This document shows positions 1 through 10,180 of a stretch of 64,000 nt of DNA, piece after piece (within the stretch, counting starts at the first letter, position 1; each line of letters begins with the position of its first letter). A model generated the notes under the pieces. That model made no database searches. It was not told where the DNA came from and worked only from the letters and a program-made list of their open reading frames with translations. Where the stretch lies: positions 110,660,095-110,724,094 of the forward strand of contig CM061920.1 in assembly GCA_031002005.1 (NCBI GenBank), in the 5' to 3' direction. The DNA is from Vandiemenella viatica (Eukaryota; Arthropoda; Insecta; Orthoptera; Morabidae). Position numbers and translations under genes: made by a program.

Positions 1-310
1 ATACATGGGATATATTGGTGTTGAGGCATAGAAAAATATTGGTGTAAGATGTAAAAGTAATGCATGGAAGGGAAAAGATGACCATGACCACAAGCTGGCA
101 CTCAATTTCAAGCACAAGGATGTAGGTAGGTTCTCTTTTTTAAGGTAAGGGTGTCGGGGATCAGAATAAGTTACCAAGAGAAATAATGAATAATTTACCA
201 AAAATGTTAAAAGAATTTAATGTTAACATTTGTAGAGGTGTGTGCAGGAAAGGGGGAAGATGTGTGTATGTAGGGAAATTGCCACCGGAGCGTGTGTTCC
301 ATTGCAATTT
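1..310 (+). repeat. LINE-like 3' region, copy A (partial at window edge)
   Basis: This stretch aligns by eye with 40640-41160 (+) and with the reverse complement of 11813-11925. All three share a block reading roughly 'catgaccacaagctgg', then 'aaggatgtaggtagg' or variants, then 'cagaataa'. In one frame the block reads like the tail of a reverse-transcriptase ORF, with phrases such as VGRFSF and NNLPKMLKEF. Many LINE RTs end in a similar 'DWNxLP' type tail, which is general knowledge of the family. Frame breaks are present, so it is not an intact gene. A shared 'ccaccggagc' follows in copies A and B, which suggests a common 3' untranslated part. The element class is inferred. Confidence 0.5.
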
Positions 311-1485
311 AATTAAATTTTATTGTTATTATAAAATTAAGATGCAATTATATGATTCTGATAGTATTATGGTAGCACTTGGAAGTTACTCTATCTTCGC
401 AGTGCTGCTGTGGGTCGTTTTTCTACAGTTACTTGGTTAATTGAATTTTTAACAAATTACCACCAATGCAACTGTTTTGTTTTATGTTTTAGTGTCTTTC
501 ATTTTTCACCTCTTTTCAAGGTATCATCAATGATGAATCTATGTTGATGTCCACTCATTTTTGCTAAGGTGTTTGGGTAAAATGTCACCAAAGCACTTCA
601 GAGTGCTTCATCGCAATTAAGTTACATTATTTCGACGTTATTTTAAATTTGTACAATTAACTGAATGTTTTTCTACTTATTATTTACATTGATGTTAGTA
701 AATTTTGTAGCTGCACATTTCTGCTTTTCACATAAAGTATTTGGTGTTTGGAGACATGTGTATAACTGTTACAGTATTAGTTTTATGTAGTACAGTGCAC
801 TTTCATGTTATTGTTACCGGTATGTCCACTGTTGCCATCTTGGCTGTTTTTATTTTGTTATATCAGTGAGTAATCTTCTCAGTTTATATATAGAGAGAAA
901 TGCCTCAAATATTAAAAACAGCCAAGGTGACAATGGCAGATGTGGGAGTTACGAAAAAGCATACTGTGCTGCTCTCTGCAAATGTAATGTAATATGTGAG
1001 TAAAAGAAAAATTTTGCAGCTAGAAATGTACTATTACCACAATAAGCATAAAAACAATCAGCCAGTTGTTTAAATTTAGAATTAAATTAAAATAATTTAC
1101 GCAATTTTGTAAAATTAAGTGTGCATTGCAACATAGACTTGTCACTTTTGATATCTCAAAAAGAAAGCAAAATCCTTATGACAGTATAACTGAAAAAGCA
1201 GTTGCTTTTGTGGTTCTTTATTAACAATCAATACTCTGTCCTTGTTTCTTCACAGTGTTTGTTGCTTGTAGCATTTTAGTGTGAAAAATATACAAAGTGT
1301 ATGAATATATATGTGTAGTATAAACGAAAATAAATTAATACTGTAAATATTTATAAAATTAATAGCTTCTCATGATTATTTAAAATTAACACAGTGCTAT
1401 GTGATTCTGCATTCTTGAACTCCCTGCAAAATTTTAGACTTGTTAAGCTTTCTCCTATTCCTATTTTAATATAGAAGTTTGTAGT
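311..1485. other. AT-rich spacer; no gene seen apart from a hairpin
   Basis: The only structure I found is the inverted repeat at 827-937, listed separately. Open frames are short and have no recognisable domain. Confidence 0.6.
827..937. repeat. Short hairpin / inverted repeat
   Basis: The left arm (about 827-851, containing 'gccatcttggctgttttt') is the near reverse complement of the right arm (about 913-937, containing 'aaaaacagccaaggtgac'). The loop is about 60 bp. Mismatches are few, so transcribed RNA could fold into a stem of roughly 24 bp. It may be a small MITE, a miRNA-like precursor or chance. I saw no terminal duplication. Confidence 0.55.
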
Positions 1486-1489
1486 CTGG

Positions 1490-2640
1490 CAGAGCTATTT
1501 CACACATATGATACATTCCTTCTCAGCAAGTAGCAGAGAATGTGGGTTAATGGCAGTGTATTGGGAAGGAAAGTTTTTGTGTATTTGAAATGTGTTATTT
1601 ATAAAGTGGAAACCTATAATTAATGCAGAGCAACAGAGATAAGGGTCTTGGCTGTGACAGAATGATGACAAAGGTGAGGCACATGCACAAAAATTGAACA
1701 CACAATTGGAATTTAGTGGTTTTTGCTCTTGGTGTGAAATGGGGGCAACTATCATAGTGTAGATATTATTTTAGGTTTGTGGGATTGATGTCGAGAGAAG
1801 TGTGTAGGTGCCCATTATTCACAGAGATGTCTACATCATTTAAGATGTTGGTGTGGGAGTAGGACCAAGTGAAGTTTAGCTACTAGATGTTCTGAGGTTT
1901 AGGAAGTCAAGGAGAAGATTTTCACTGCAGGTCCAAATCATCTATATATCTGAACTACATGGTGAGATGAGACTTTTTTTAAAAAAAGATTCTTCTAATG
2001 GGGCTATGAAAAGATTGTCAGAGGTTTGTGCCATGTGAGTGCCCATAGCAGTGCCTCATATCTGATGGTAGACCTGAGAGAACAGTATGAAGAAATTTTT
2101 GATTAGAATAAAGTGGGCCAGAGAAATGAGGAAGTGGTAGAGAATGTGTGGAGATAATGTTTAAGGGCACTAAGGCACTGACAGTGAGGGATGTTGATGT
2201 AGAGAGAGAGATGACTTCTAAGGTGAACAAGAAGCAATCTGCAGATAGGAGTGTTGGAACAGTTGACAGACAGTCCAGGAAGTTGGAAGTGTGTCTGATG
2301 TAGGTTGTGGAGAAGAGGCGTATGAGCAAAAGGTTATAGGTGCTGGTTCATGAAATTGGGGAAAAGATATAGGTCAAAGCTACGGCGGCTCTTGGGAATC
2401 TAAAGGGAAAAACAGTAGTGTCAAAGATCTTGTAAGGGAGTGTGCAGGTTCCATGTAGCTCGAGTTAATGGAGTTATTGGTGTGAGGTTGTTATGTAGAC
2501 GTATCTGAGAGCTGCATAAAGGATTAAGCCCTGTAATCACTCCAATTCATGACCACATTAGTTGAACTGTTATTAGCTGGGAGAACTATAATGTTTTGAT
2601 TTGCAGGTTCTCTCAGGGCCCCCATTTGGGAATGAACCGA
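1490..2640 (-). pseudogene. Decayed Penelope-like reverse transcriptase
   Basis: Reading the minus strand from about 2640 downward, and changing frame as needed, gives a collinear series of Penelope-like RT motifs. First comes NIIVLPANNSSTNVVM (about 2600-2540), the position where these RTs carry 'IIKPADKGGAVVVM'. Next is CFLFTLEVISL (about 2236-2204), corresponding to the catalytic 'LFTLDVTSLYTN' segment. Then AMGTHMAQTSDNLF (2055-2010), corresponding to 'AMGTKMAPSYANLF'. After that come MIWTCSENLLLDFLN (about 1935-1890) and IMGTYT (about 1815). Stops and frameshifts are numerous, and the YIDD box region reads SDI followed by a stop, so it cannot be active. The section 1490-1780 is assigned only by continuity. 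This lineage (AMGTxMAPSYAN type) differs from the one at 5.8-7.2 kb (GVAMGSPLSP type). Motif identity is from memory of the family. Confidence 0.75.
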
Positions 2641-3099
2641 GTTGTTGTAGTGGACTATTGAAATTAGGTGACAAGAGAATCGATGTGAGGAACTCTTGAA
2701 ATAGGAGAAGGAGGTGGTAGTTAATGAAGGTTGGGTTCTGAATCCTATCAGAACAGCTGGGCAGAAAATTATTATCTGTTAATTGTTAGTTAATGAAGTT
2801 AAGAAAATAGCAAAAAATTTACTTTTAAGTTAACATAATAAATCGTTAAGCTGAACTTCCATTAACTTTAGTCCTTTACATTTGCAGTCGACGTCATTTG
2901 ATATGTTTGAATTGCGCGCCATGCCACGCTCGTACGTTTGGCGAGTCGGATGGCAAACGAATTAGGTAATACGAAGTAAGAAAGTGATACGTACACAACT
3001 GTTATGTTAGGAATGGTGTGGGTATGAGCAGGAAAGCTAGAGTTTTGGAGCGTTTCTATTTTACGTTTGCAAACTGATGCTCACTGCTTGTTTCTTATA

Positions 3100-4521
3100 C
3101 ACTCCTGGAAATTGAAATAAGAACACCGTGAATTCATTGTCCCAGGAATGGGAAACTTTATATACACATTCCTGGGGTCAGATACAACACATGATCACAC
3201 AGACAGAACCATAGGCACATAGACACAGGCAACAGAGCATGCACAATGTCAGCACTAGTACCGTGTATATCCTCCTTTCGCAGCAATGCAGGCTGCAATT
3301 CTCCCATGGAGACGATCGTAGAGGTGCTGGATGTAGTCATGTGGAACGGCATGCCAAGCCATTTCCACCTGGCACCTCAGCTGGACCAGCGTTCGTGCTG
3401 GACGTGCAGACCACGTGAGACGACGTTTCATCCAGTCCCAAACATGCTCAATGGGGGACAGATCCGGAGATCTCGCTGGCCAGGGTAGTTGACTTACACC
3501 TTCTAGAGCACGTTGGGTGACACGGGATACATGTGGACGTGCATTGTCCTGTTGGAACAGCATGTTCCCTTGCCGGTCTAGGAATGGTAGAACGATGGGT
3601 TCGATGACGGTTTGAATGTACCGTGCACTGTTCAGTGTCCCCTCGACGATCACCAGAGGTGTACGGCCAGTGTAGGAGATCGCTCCCCACACCATGATGC
3701 CGGGTGTTGACCCTGTGTGCCTCGGTCGTATGCAGTCCTGATTGTGGCATTCACCTGCACAGTGCCAAACACGCATACGACCATCATTGGCACCAAGGCA
3801 GAAGCGACTCTCATCACTGAAGACGACACGTCTCCATTCGTCCCTCCATACACGCCTGTCGCGGCACTACTGGAGGCAGGCTGCACGATGTTGGGGCGTG
3901 AGCGGAAGACGACCTAACGGTGCGCAGGACTGTACCCCAGCTTCATGGAGACGGTTGCGAATGGTCCTCTCTGATACCCCAGGAGCAACAGTGTGCCTAA
4001 TTTGCCGGGAAGTGGCGGTGCGGTCCCCTACAGCACTGCGTAGGATGCGACGGTCTTGGCTTGCGTCCGTGCGTCACTGCTGTCCGGACCCAGGTCAACG
4101 GGCACGTGCACCTTCCGCCGACCACTGGCGACAACATCGATGTACTGTGGAGACCTCGCGCCCCACATGTTGAGCAATTCGGCGGTACGTCCACCCGGCC
4201 TCCCGCATGCCCACTATACGCCCTTGCTCAAAGTCCATCAACTGCACATACGGTTCACGTACATGCTGTTGCGGCATGCTACCAGTGTTAAAGATTGAGA
4301 TGGAGCTCCGTATGCCATGGCAAACTGGCTGACACTGACTGCGGCGGTGCCCAACCGCTGCGCAGCTAGCGCCCTTCGACGGCCAACACTGCTGTTCCTT
4401 GTGTGTCCGCTGTGCCGTGTGTTTGATCATTGCTTGTACAGCCCTCTCGTAGTGTCTGGAGCAAGTATGGTGGGTCTTACACACCGGCGTCAATGTGTTC
4501 TTATTTCAATTTCCTGGAGTG
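3100..4521 (-). mobile_element. Tc1/mariner-type transposon, copy 1 (1,422 bp)
   Basis: The element is complete from end to end. Its left end starts CACTCCTGGAAATTGAAATA. The right end, read inward, is the same for about 27 bp with one mismatch. Both ends are flanked by TA (3098-3099 and 4522-4523), the target duplication expected of Tc1/mariner transposases. It carries one transposase frame on the minus strand. By eye it is very similar to the element at 46416-47826, the main size difference being an 11 bp deletion there. It is non-autonomous because of stop codons. Confidence 0.95.
3255..4277 (-). pseudogene. Tc1-type transposase, three in-frame stops (copy 1)
   Basis: Starting at ATG 4277 (MPQQHVREP...), a single reading frame of 341 codons runs to the stop at 3255, the normal size for a Tc1 transposase of about 340 residues. 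The N-terminus has a helix-turn-helix region (DFEQGRIVGMREAGWTYRRI, then STVHR). The catalytic residues are D155 in FSDESRF, D244 in FQQDNARPH and E277 in SPIEHVWDW. By hand count 32 residues separate D244 and E277, against 34 in Tc1 itself. Three in-frame stops break it, at 4095-4097 (CGA to TGA when compared with copy 2), 4074-4076 (TGA) and 3867-3869 (TGG to TAG). All three are changes consistent with C-to-T or G-to-A decay. All three catalytic residues are kept. Confidence 0.92.
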
Positions 4522-4880
4522 TACAATCGGTGATTGATTTGGTATTTTTATAATCTTTTTTTTTACTGCCAGGAAAATGTCACTTTGTAGTTGGTATTGG
4601 TTTGGTGTTTGCTAGTGAAATCAGTTAATCTGACATTCGTTACATGATTACGTCATGAAAACCGGTCAATCCGTTAGTGAAAGCAGTAATGCTAACATCA
4701 GCAACCAGAATATTTTATGTGATTATGTTACATTTAAATGAACACTGGAAGAACTGTTGATTTATGAATGCAAACTGTGTTTGCCTAAACTATCTACAAC
4801 CCAGGCTTAAATGTCTAGTCTTAATAATCTTAAACAACATATGAAGAGAGTGCATATATCCAGATATTAACAGTTAGAAG

Positions 4881-5329
4881 CATGGGCGTAGCCAGAGAGG
4901 GGAGCAGGGGCAGCGGAAGAAAAATTAAGTTGCCTTCAGTACGCTTCGAAGAGTGAAGAACTGGCTCAGGAGGAGGGAAGATTGACTGTATTATGTTTGA
5001 TGACTGTGCATCGAAATTTCGTGAAAGAACACCATGAGATACTGACAGATAAAGATATTGAAAAATTTTCTGAGAATCTGAGACGATTAATGTTTACATA
5101 AGGAACTATAACTGAGTTACGATCTTTATTAACTACATAGTAGGTCCTTAGATTGAATGGTTGGATTACTATATTAATCAATAATAAAAATAGTTTCCTC
5201 AATAGGTTTCAGTTTCATTTTGTAAGGAATCATCATGTTGGAGTCCCCCATCTTCGAAACCAATATGAGTTGCCCAACCCTAGTTCAAATCTAGCCCCCC
5301 CTCTAGCTCTGATACTGAATACGCCCTTG
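4881..5329. mobile_element. Small foldback element, possibly hAT-derived
   Basis: The left end reads CATGGGCGTAGCCAG and the right end, read inward, CAAGGGCGTATTCAG. These short inverted ends are followed by G-rich and C-rich tracts respectively. The 8 bp before the left end (gttagaag) and after the right end (gtttaaag) match at 6 of 8 positions, which would fit an aged hAT-type 8 bp target duplication. No transposase is present inside; the longest open frames are short. The class is inferred from duplication length only. Confidence 0.55.
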
Positions 5330-5790
5330 GTTTAAAGTAAAAGTAAAAGCAGGGTCAACTCGTGGGAAAAAAGAAAAATAATTCAAAGCCTTCTTCAAGT
5401 GCTGGGGCTTCTTCTGATGTAGCAGAATGGATTTGTTTTCATCGCAATCTGCTAATAAAAGTTTACATCAATAAAACATTTTGCATCGTAACTACCAGAA
5501 CCGTCGTATTCCATGCAGGTGTGGACCGATGTATTGTAAACCTTTCAGTTACCAACATGATTCTACTATATGTTGAAGAATCTGATACGTTTGAGAACCT
5601 TATTAAAACGTTTAACCCCAGAAAAAACTCAATTTCCAGAAGGACATCGGGTAGATGTATTATTGATTCACATCATACTACATAACACCTTGGTATTGCT
5701 TGCAGTAATATCTAGTGCAATACATAAACATCAGTTCCACTTTTGGATGGTTAACTTTTATGTTCGAAACTGTATAGAATGGTGGATGTA
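5330..5790. other. Spacer with a short unrecognised open frame
   Basis: A plus-strand frame at 5362-5685 encodes about 107 residues, beginning MGKKKNNSKPSSSAGASSDV and becoming low-conviction afterwards. I recognise no domain. A lysine/serine-rich start followed by unrelated sequence is common in decayed elements, so I do not call a gene. Confidence 0.4.
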
Positions 5791-5794
5791 GTCT

Positions 5795-7169
5795 TCGCGG
5801 GAGACTAGCCGAGTAAGTAAGATGTTTCCACACGATATTTCGGCGATCTCAGGCTCCGTCGCCATCTTCTGGTGAAGTGCCGAAACCAACAGAAGACTGG
5901 TTCATATAGCCTCCGAATGCATGCGTGGTTGGCGTGCGCGCAGCTGGTTGGCTGACTCGGTCGGCGCCTAGGCGGTGGAGTGGGGGTTGGCGCCGGTAGG
6001 AGGCAAGCGTGGGCGCAGTTAGTCCGCGGCCGCCGTGCTGTGCACTTCGGCACGCTGACGACGTATTGCATTAATGACAGGTGTCCACGCTTCACTCAGC
6101 TGGTATCCACAGTCCCGGTTGACGAGATTGCGCGTAGTGCGAATTTCAACTGCTTCTGTGAGAATACTGTCCCAGAAGTTCCTTGTACGCGCCAATATCC
6201 TGGTATTCTCAAAATCGAAGCCATGGCGTTGTTCCAGGCTATGTTCCGCCACCGCCGATTTTTCGCTCTGACCCAGACGCACGTGTCGGGCGTGTTCCAG
6301 ACATCGCTGGTTAATGCACCGTACCGTCTGGCCAATGTATCTCTTACCGCATTCACATGGAATGCTATAAACTCCCGGTGTTCGGAGTGCCAGGTCGTCC
6401 TTGCGGGAGCGCAAGATGTTCTTCAGCTTCGGTGGCGGCAGGAAGATGGTCTTAATCCCGTTTCTGGCCAGAACTCTGCCAATCCTCGATGTTGTAGGAC
6501 CGGAGTATGGCAAGAAGGCAATGCGATCCTGTGGCTCGTTCTCGGTGTTATTGAGCCTGCGTCTCGGTTCTCGGAATGCCAGTCCGATCTGATGCCCCGA
6601 GTACCCGTTGCGCCTGAATGTCTGCCGTAGGTGGTTGACTTCGCCCGGTAGGCTGTGGACATCGCAAATCGTTCGCGCCCTGTGTACTAGCGTGGTGAGC
6701 ACCGTATTGCGCTGTGCCGGGTGGTGGTGACTACGCGCGTTCAAGTACAGGTCTGTGTGCATAGACTTCCTGTACACAGAGTGTCTGAGTGTCCCATCTG
6801 GTTTCCTTTCTATCAGAATGTCTAGGAAAGGCAGCCGGCCATTCTCTTCCACCTCCATCGTGAACTTGATGTTTTTGTTGATACTATTCAGATGCTGGAG
6901 AAAACCTTCCAGGCTGTCCCTGCCGTGGGGCCAAACGACAAAAGTGTCGTCCACATAACGGTAAAACGCGCTTAGCTTCATGTGAGCGCTAGCTAGCGCT
7001 TTATCTTCGAAGTTCTCCATGTAGAAGTTTGCAATCACCGGCGACAAGGGGCTGCCCATGGCTACTCCATCAATCTGTTCGTAGTACTCCCCGTTGTACA
7101 AGAATTACGTTGATTGGGAGGGTGTGCCGGAACAATTCAATCAATCCAGGCTCAAAATGCTGTTCTAAT
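5795..7169 (-). mobile_element. Penelope-like element, 5'-truncated
   Basis: The minus strand holds the C-terminal half of an RT followed by a GIY-YIG endonuclease and then about 220 bp of 3' flank. That flank includes 'cgccgaaatatcgtgtgg', which I associate with the ends of such elements. The 5' side stops at about 7169, where a hAT-like terminal sequence ('tagtgatgggc') begins. The element is therefore either truncated or interrupted there. The 3' boundary near 5795 is approximate. The locally high GC (about 5930-6060) contrasts with the AT-rich surroundings and suggests a fairly recent arrival. Confidence 0.85.
6019..7168 (-). pseudogene. RT + GIY-YIG protein of a Penelope-like element (partial)
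   Basis: A 360-codon open frame (7101 to 6019) starts inside the RT. Residues 12-30 contain GVAMGSPLSPVIANFYMEN. The active-site box FYRYVDDTFVVW is at 46-57, with aspartates 51 and 52 kept. A thumb-like segment LPFLDILIERK follows at about 90-100. The endonuclease begins near residue 242 with GVY (243-245), a CEC pair (249-251) and YIG (255-257). Downstream is FWDSILTEAVEIRTTRN. RT joined to a C-terminal GIY-YIG domain is diagnostic of Penelope-like elements. Upstream, 7105-7168 continues the RT in another frame (HFEPGLIELFRHTL), so a single-base frameshift lies near 7105-7115. An in-frame TAA sits at 7105-7107, just before the open frame. The N-terminal RT motifs are missing. Confidence 0.9.
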
Positions 7170-7255
7170 TAGTGATGGGCAAACCGATTCTTTTTGATGA
7201 ATCGTTTGGAATCGATTCACTCCTCGCTGAGAATCGATTCTTTTAAACGACTCCC
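7170..7255. mobile_element. hAT-like terminal fragment
   Basis: The sequence 'tagtgatgggcaaaccg' resembles the CAGTGATGGGCAA-type ends of insect hAT elements. It is followed by three imperfect 'gaatcgattc' repeats within 60 bp. It abuts the broken 5' side of the Penelope-like element, as an insertion would. I could not find the other end or an 8 bp duplication, so it may be a solo end. Confidence 0.4.
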
Positions 7256-8027
7256 CCCCCGAAAATGTATTCTATATTCGCCACTGGCTTGTTTACGAGA
7301 TTTTCGATACAATAAAAGAAATATAGGCGGAAGAAATTTCGGAAGGCGAAAATACGGTATTTTTTTTATTGTGATAACGATTTAGTCACTGAGATTAACT
7401 GTGGCAATGACATTGTCTCACGAACTCTTAGATACTGATGTTGAATATGGAGCTTATACACTCAGATGAGTGAAGCGAGTTATATAAAATCCTGGATACA
7501 TACTCTTAAGATAATCAGAAATAAACCCTAAAATTCAATGAAATAAAGCTACTGGTTTAAAAAATATTAAAATATGATCTGCAACTCGGTAAAAATCCTG
7601 TCCCCAGTGACAAATAAATACCACAAAGAATGGAGACTGATGTGCTCATTCTTGGCAGCGGATGCATTATTAATAAAGACTAGGCAAGATTATAAGTGTA
7701 AATGTAAATAATAAATACCTGAAACGTGAAACTGGACCGGTGACTTGAATATAGTGAAGCACAAAAAGCAGGCTCTCCACTAACTATTTGAGCGCCCTTG
7801 CGCAATACCGATTACGCCGCCCCCTGTCTAACTACAACCAGTGGTGGATCTGGGAATTTTCCGAACCGGGTCAACAAAATGTGAGATTGCCACACTGTGA
7901 AATTTTCAAGGTTTCCAGCTAATTGTTGTCAAACCTCATTACTGATTCTAAGCCTTGTTGCAGATTGTAATTGTCGATTGAGATTGTTGATTTTGTAGGT
8001 GGCATGTTTGTTACACGTCTCGCTAGA
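7256..8027. other. Spacer without recognisable gene
   Basis: AT-rich sequence. Around 7785-7835 there is a GC-richer patch, 'cgattacgccgccccctg', which resembles the right end of the MITE at 41672-41879. No partner end was found. Confidence 0.5.
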
Positions 8028-8301
8028 GGGCGTCCATAAACCACGTAGATCGGTCTTGAGAGGTGGGTGGAGGGGGTTGGAAGGTGGGATTCCGAGCCAG
8101 GCCAAATAGCTTTTCATTCATATTATTTGTCACACTTAAAATGAGATACAGAACACTCAACACCATGTAAATATTTATTTCCGTCATGGAAAAAACTACG
8201 TGGGGAGAGGGGGGTTAGAGACATAAGCCACGTCGAGTTACTTGGGGGGAGGGAGGGTTCAAAAGAAGCCAAAATGGAGCTACATGGTTTATGGACGCCC
8301 C
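8028..8301. mobile_element. G-tract foldback element (AACCACGT type)
   Basis: The inverted ends are GGGCGTCCATAAACCACGTAG at 8028 and, read inward from 8301, GGGGCGTCCATAAACCATGTAG. The interior contains G-rich tracts and a 'cgtcatgg' stretch but no gene. A second example of this end type (one end only) lies at 11287-11320. No clear target duplication was seen. Confidence 0.75.
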
Positions 8302-8483
8302 TTACATATGCTCCAATTTTACTCCATAAATTTGGCAAATTTTTTTAATTTGCCGGATGGTGCTTTTCTTAAGTTAAACAGCGTATCACTAGCATTTTAC
8401 CCACAAACCAATAAATCAGTGTTTGTTTAAATGGTATAATTTAAATTTTATATTTATTTTCTTGGTTTCAGTATTAGTATTTT

Positions 8484-8841
8484 GGGGGACGTCCAGAAAT
8501 TACGTGAGGCTATTTTCCGGAAATCTAGACCCCCCCCCTCCCCGTTGGTGAGATTTCATGAGATTTTCACGGAACCCCCTCCCCCCAGTTGTTCGACCAG
8601 GAGAAGTTTCGAGACTTTTTTTAGCTGTCGTGCTCCCCGAAAGAATGATACCCCTCAAAAGCCGGTTTTTGGCCTTGTAAACTGGTATTTTTTACGTTTT
8701 TTTAGTTCTACACTCGTTCAAGTTCAAAATTTCACGTGAGATATCCGTCGACCCCCCCCCCCCTTTGGTGAGATTTCGTGAGATTTTCCGGACCCCTTCC
8801 CCCCCCCCTAAAAAGTCTCACGTAATTTCTGGACGCTCCCC
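8484..8841. mobile_element. C-tract foldback element (TTACGTGAG type), copy 1
   Basis: The ends are GGGGGACGTCCAGAAATTACG and, read inward, GGGGAGCGTCCAGAAATTACG. The interior has long C runs, repeated 'gagatttcgtgagatttt' phrases and 'tttttttagttctacac'. The same internal phrase recurs (either strand) at 25232-25470, 37680-37986, 47969-48278 and 51905-52312. It is non-coding. The left flank is TATTTT and the right TATATT. Confidence 0.8.
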
Positions 8842-9461
8842 TATATTCATCGACGGCACTGTTCCCCAACGTCTTTTCGTTTAACCTTTTTCCTCGTAGA
8901 AACCTCACCAGCTGGAACAGTATATATGCCGCTTCAGCACCTGCTAATTTTTGTAATGGTCCAATTCATAAACTTCGTTCATTTCTATTGCAAAATGTTT
9001 GCATTATCCACAAAATTAAGAACTGAAGAACAACTAAAACACTGATGAAGTTCGTATGATAACCGGACGCGCTCCATCGCAATTAAATTCAGTACTCGAT
9101 GCATTCGAAATTTGAAAAACCCACGCAAAATGGGAATAGCAGATGGCTCTGAAATCGGTATACTTTTCCCTGTCCTCAAATAATCGGGAAATACTTTATT
9201 TGTGGTAAAATATAAAAGTTATAGGACTTATAATTCATTGATAATTTATTTGTAAATCTAAATCTGTGTTGTGGTAGCATCTATAACAGTCTGGAAGGAA
9301 ACCAAAAACTTATAACTAGTTCCAAAAACACTAGAAAAATGTGTATTTAAGGAAATAAATTCCTAAATTTAAAAAAAAACTTTTTATTTCTGTAATATAT
9401 TTTTAATTTTCCTGTTCCAAAGATAAATATTCTTTATTTCCTTACAAATAAGTTGCCAAAC
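8842..9461. other. AT-rich spacer
   Basis: No domain-bearing frame, no tRNA-like head and no inverted repeat were recognised here. Confidence 0.5.
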
Positions 9462-10180
9462 TGTAACGAGCCGCGCTGTCGCCACGTTACAAGGTGCATT
9501 TTTATTTATATATGTAATAATATAAGAGTAATTTACATAAATCTTGGGCGACCACGTGAATAGATTTTTGTTGTAATTTTATAAAGTACGCAAGATTCCA
9601 AGTGAGGACTGTAATGGAATGGTGAACTTATACAGTGTATCGTAGCAAAGCGAATATTAAAGAGTTATTGAGCTATGTAGGCTAGAAGCTAATCTTGGTC
9701 TTTCCGAGCCATGGGGACAGGACGTCGCGGATTTGGGATTTGCCAGACCACACACCCTGCTCCCTGGGGATGGGTCACTCACCGAGCGGGAAAAGCCTGC
9801 CGTCCGAAACCCGAATGTTCTCTCGCCCCGGCGAACTTAGCCGAATGTGTCCGACCTCTGTTGGATTCTTTGGCCAAATCACATATCGAGGATATCACGT
9901 GACATTAGGTGCCGACCTGAAGGTCCAATCAAAATGAGCGTATAACTCAAAATCCTGGGAATTTTTGTTGTATGTGAGCTTCGAGACTACAAATGGGCGG
10001 AGCAAGAAGTTTCCTCGTGGACCGAAGAGCGAGGAGCTGACATTCTAACTTCGATCGCACCAGTCTGAGGTTGACTTGGAAAGTTGACTTCTTTCGCTAA
10101 CCGCAGCTTGCCTTGCTGGAGCAAGGTTATCACCGCAACACAGCCGGTAATGCGATGATGCGCATTGCCAGACCAGAGAT
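9462..10180 (+). mobile_element. Long terminal repeat, copy A (cut by assembly gap)
   Basis: The LTR begins TGTAACGAGCCGCGCTGTCG and matches, over its whole visible length, the reverse complement of 27382-28124. Shared blocks include 'aatcttgggcgaccac', 'gattccaagtgaggactg', 'gccgacctgaaggtcc' (one mismatch) and the final 'gcattgccagaccagag'. By comparison with copy B about 245 bp of the LTR, and any internal domain, would lie in the gap. Start codons and open frames inside it are incidental. Confidence 0.8.

Noticed and set aside
3246..4553. Several plus-strand frames of 60-143 codons over Tc1 copy 1
   Set aside because: They are antisense or off-frame shadows of the minus-strand transposase; the same shadows recur over copy 2.
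5980..6630. 216-codon plus-strand frame over the Penelope-like element
   Set aside because: Antisense shadow of the RT/GIY-YIG frame, with no domain of its own.
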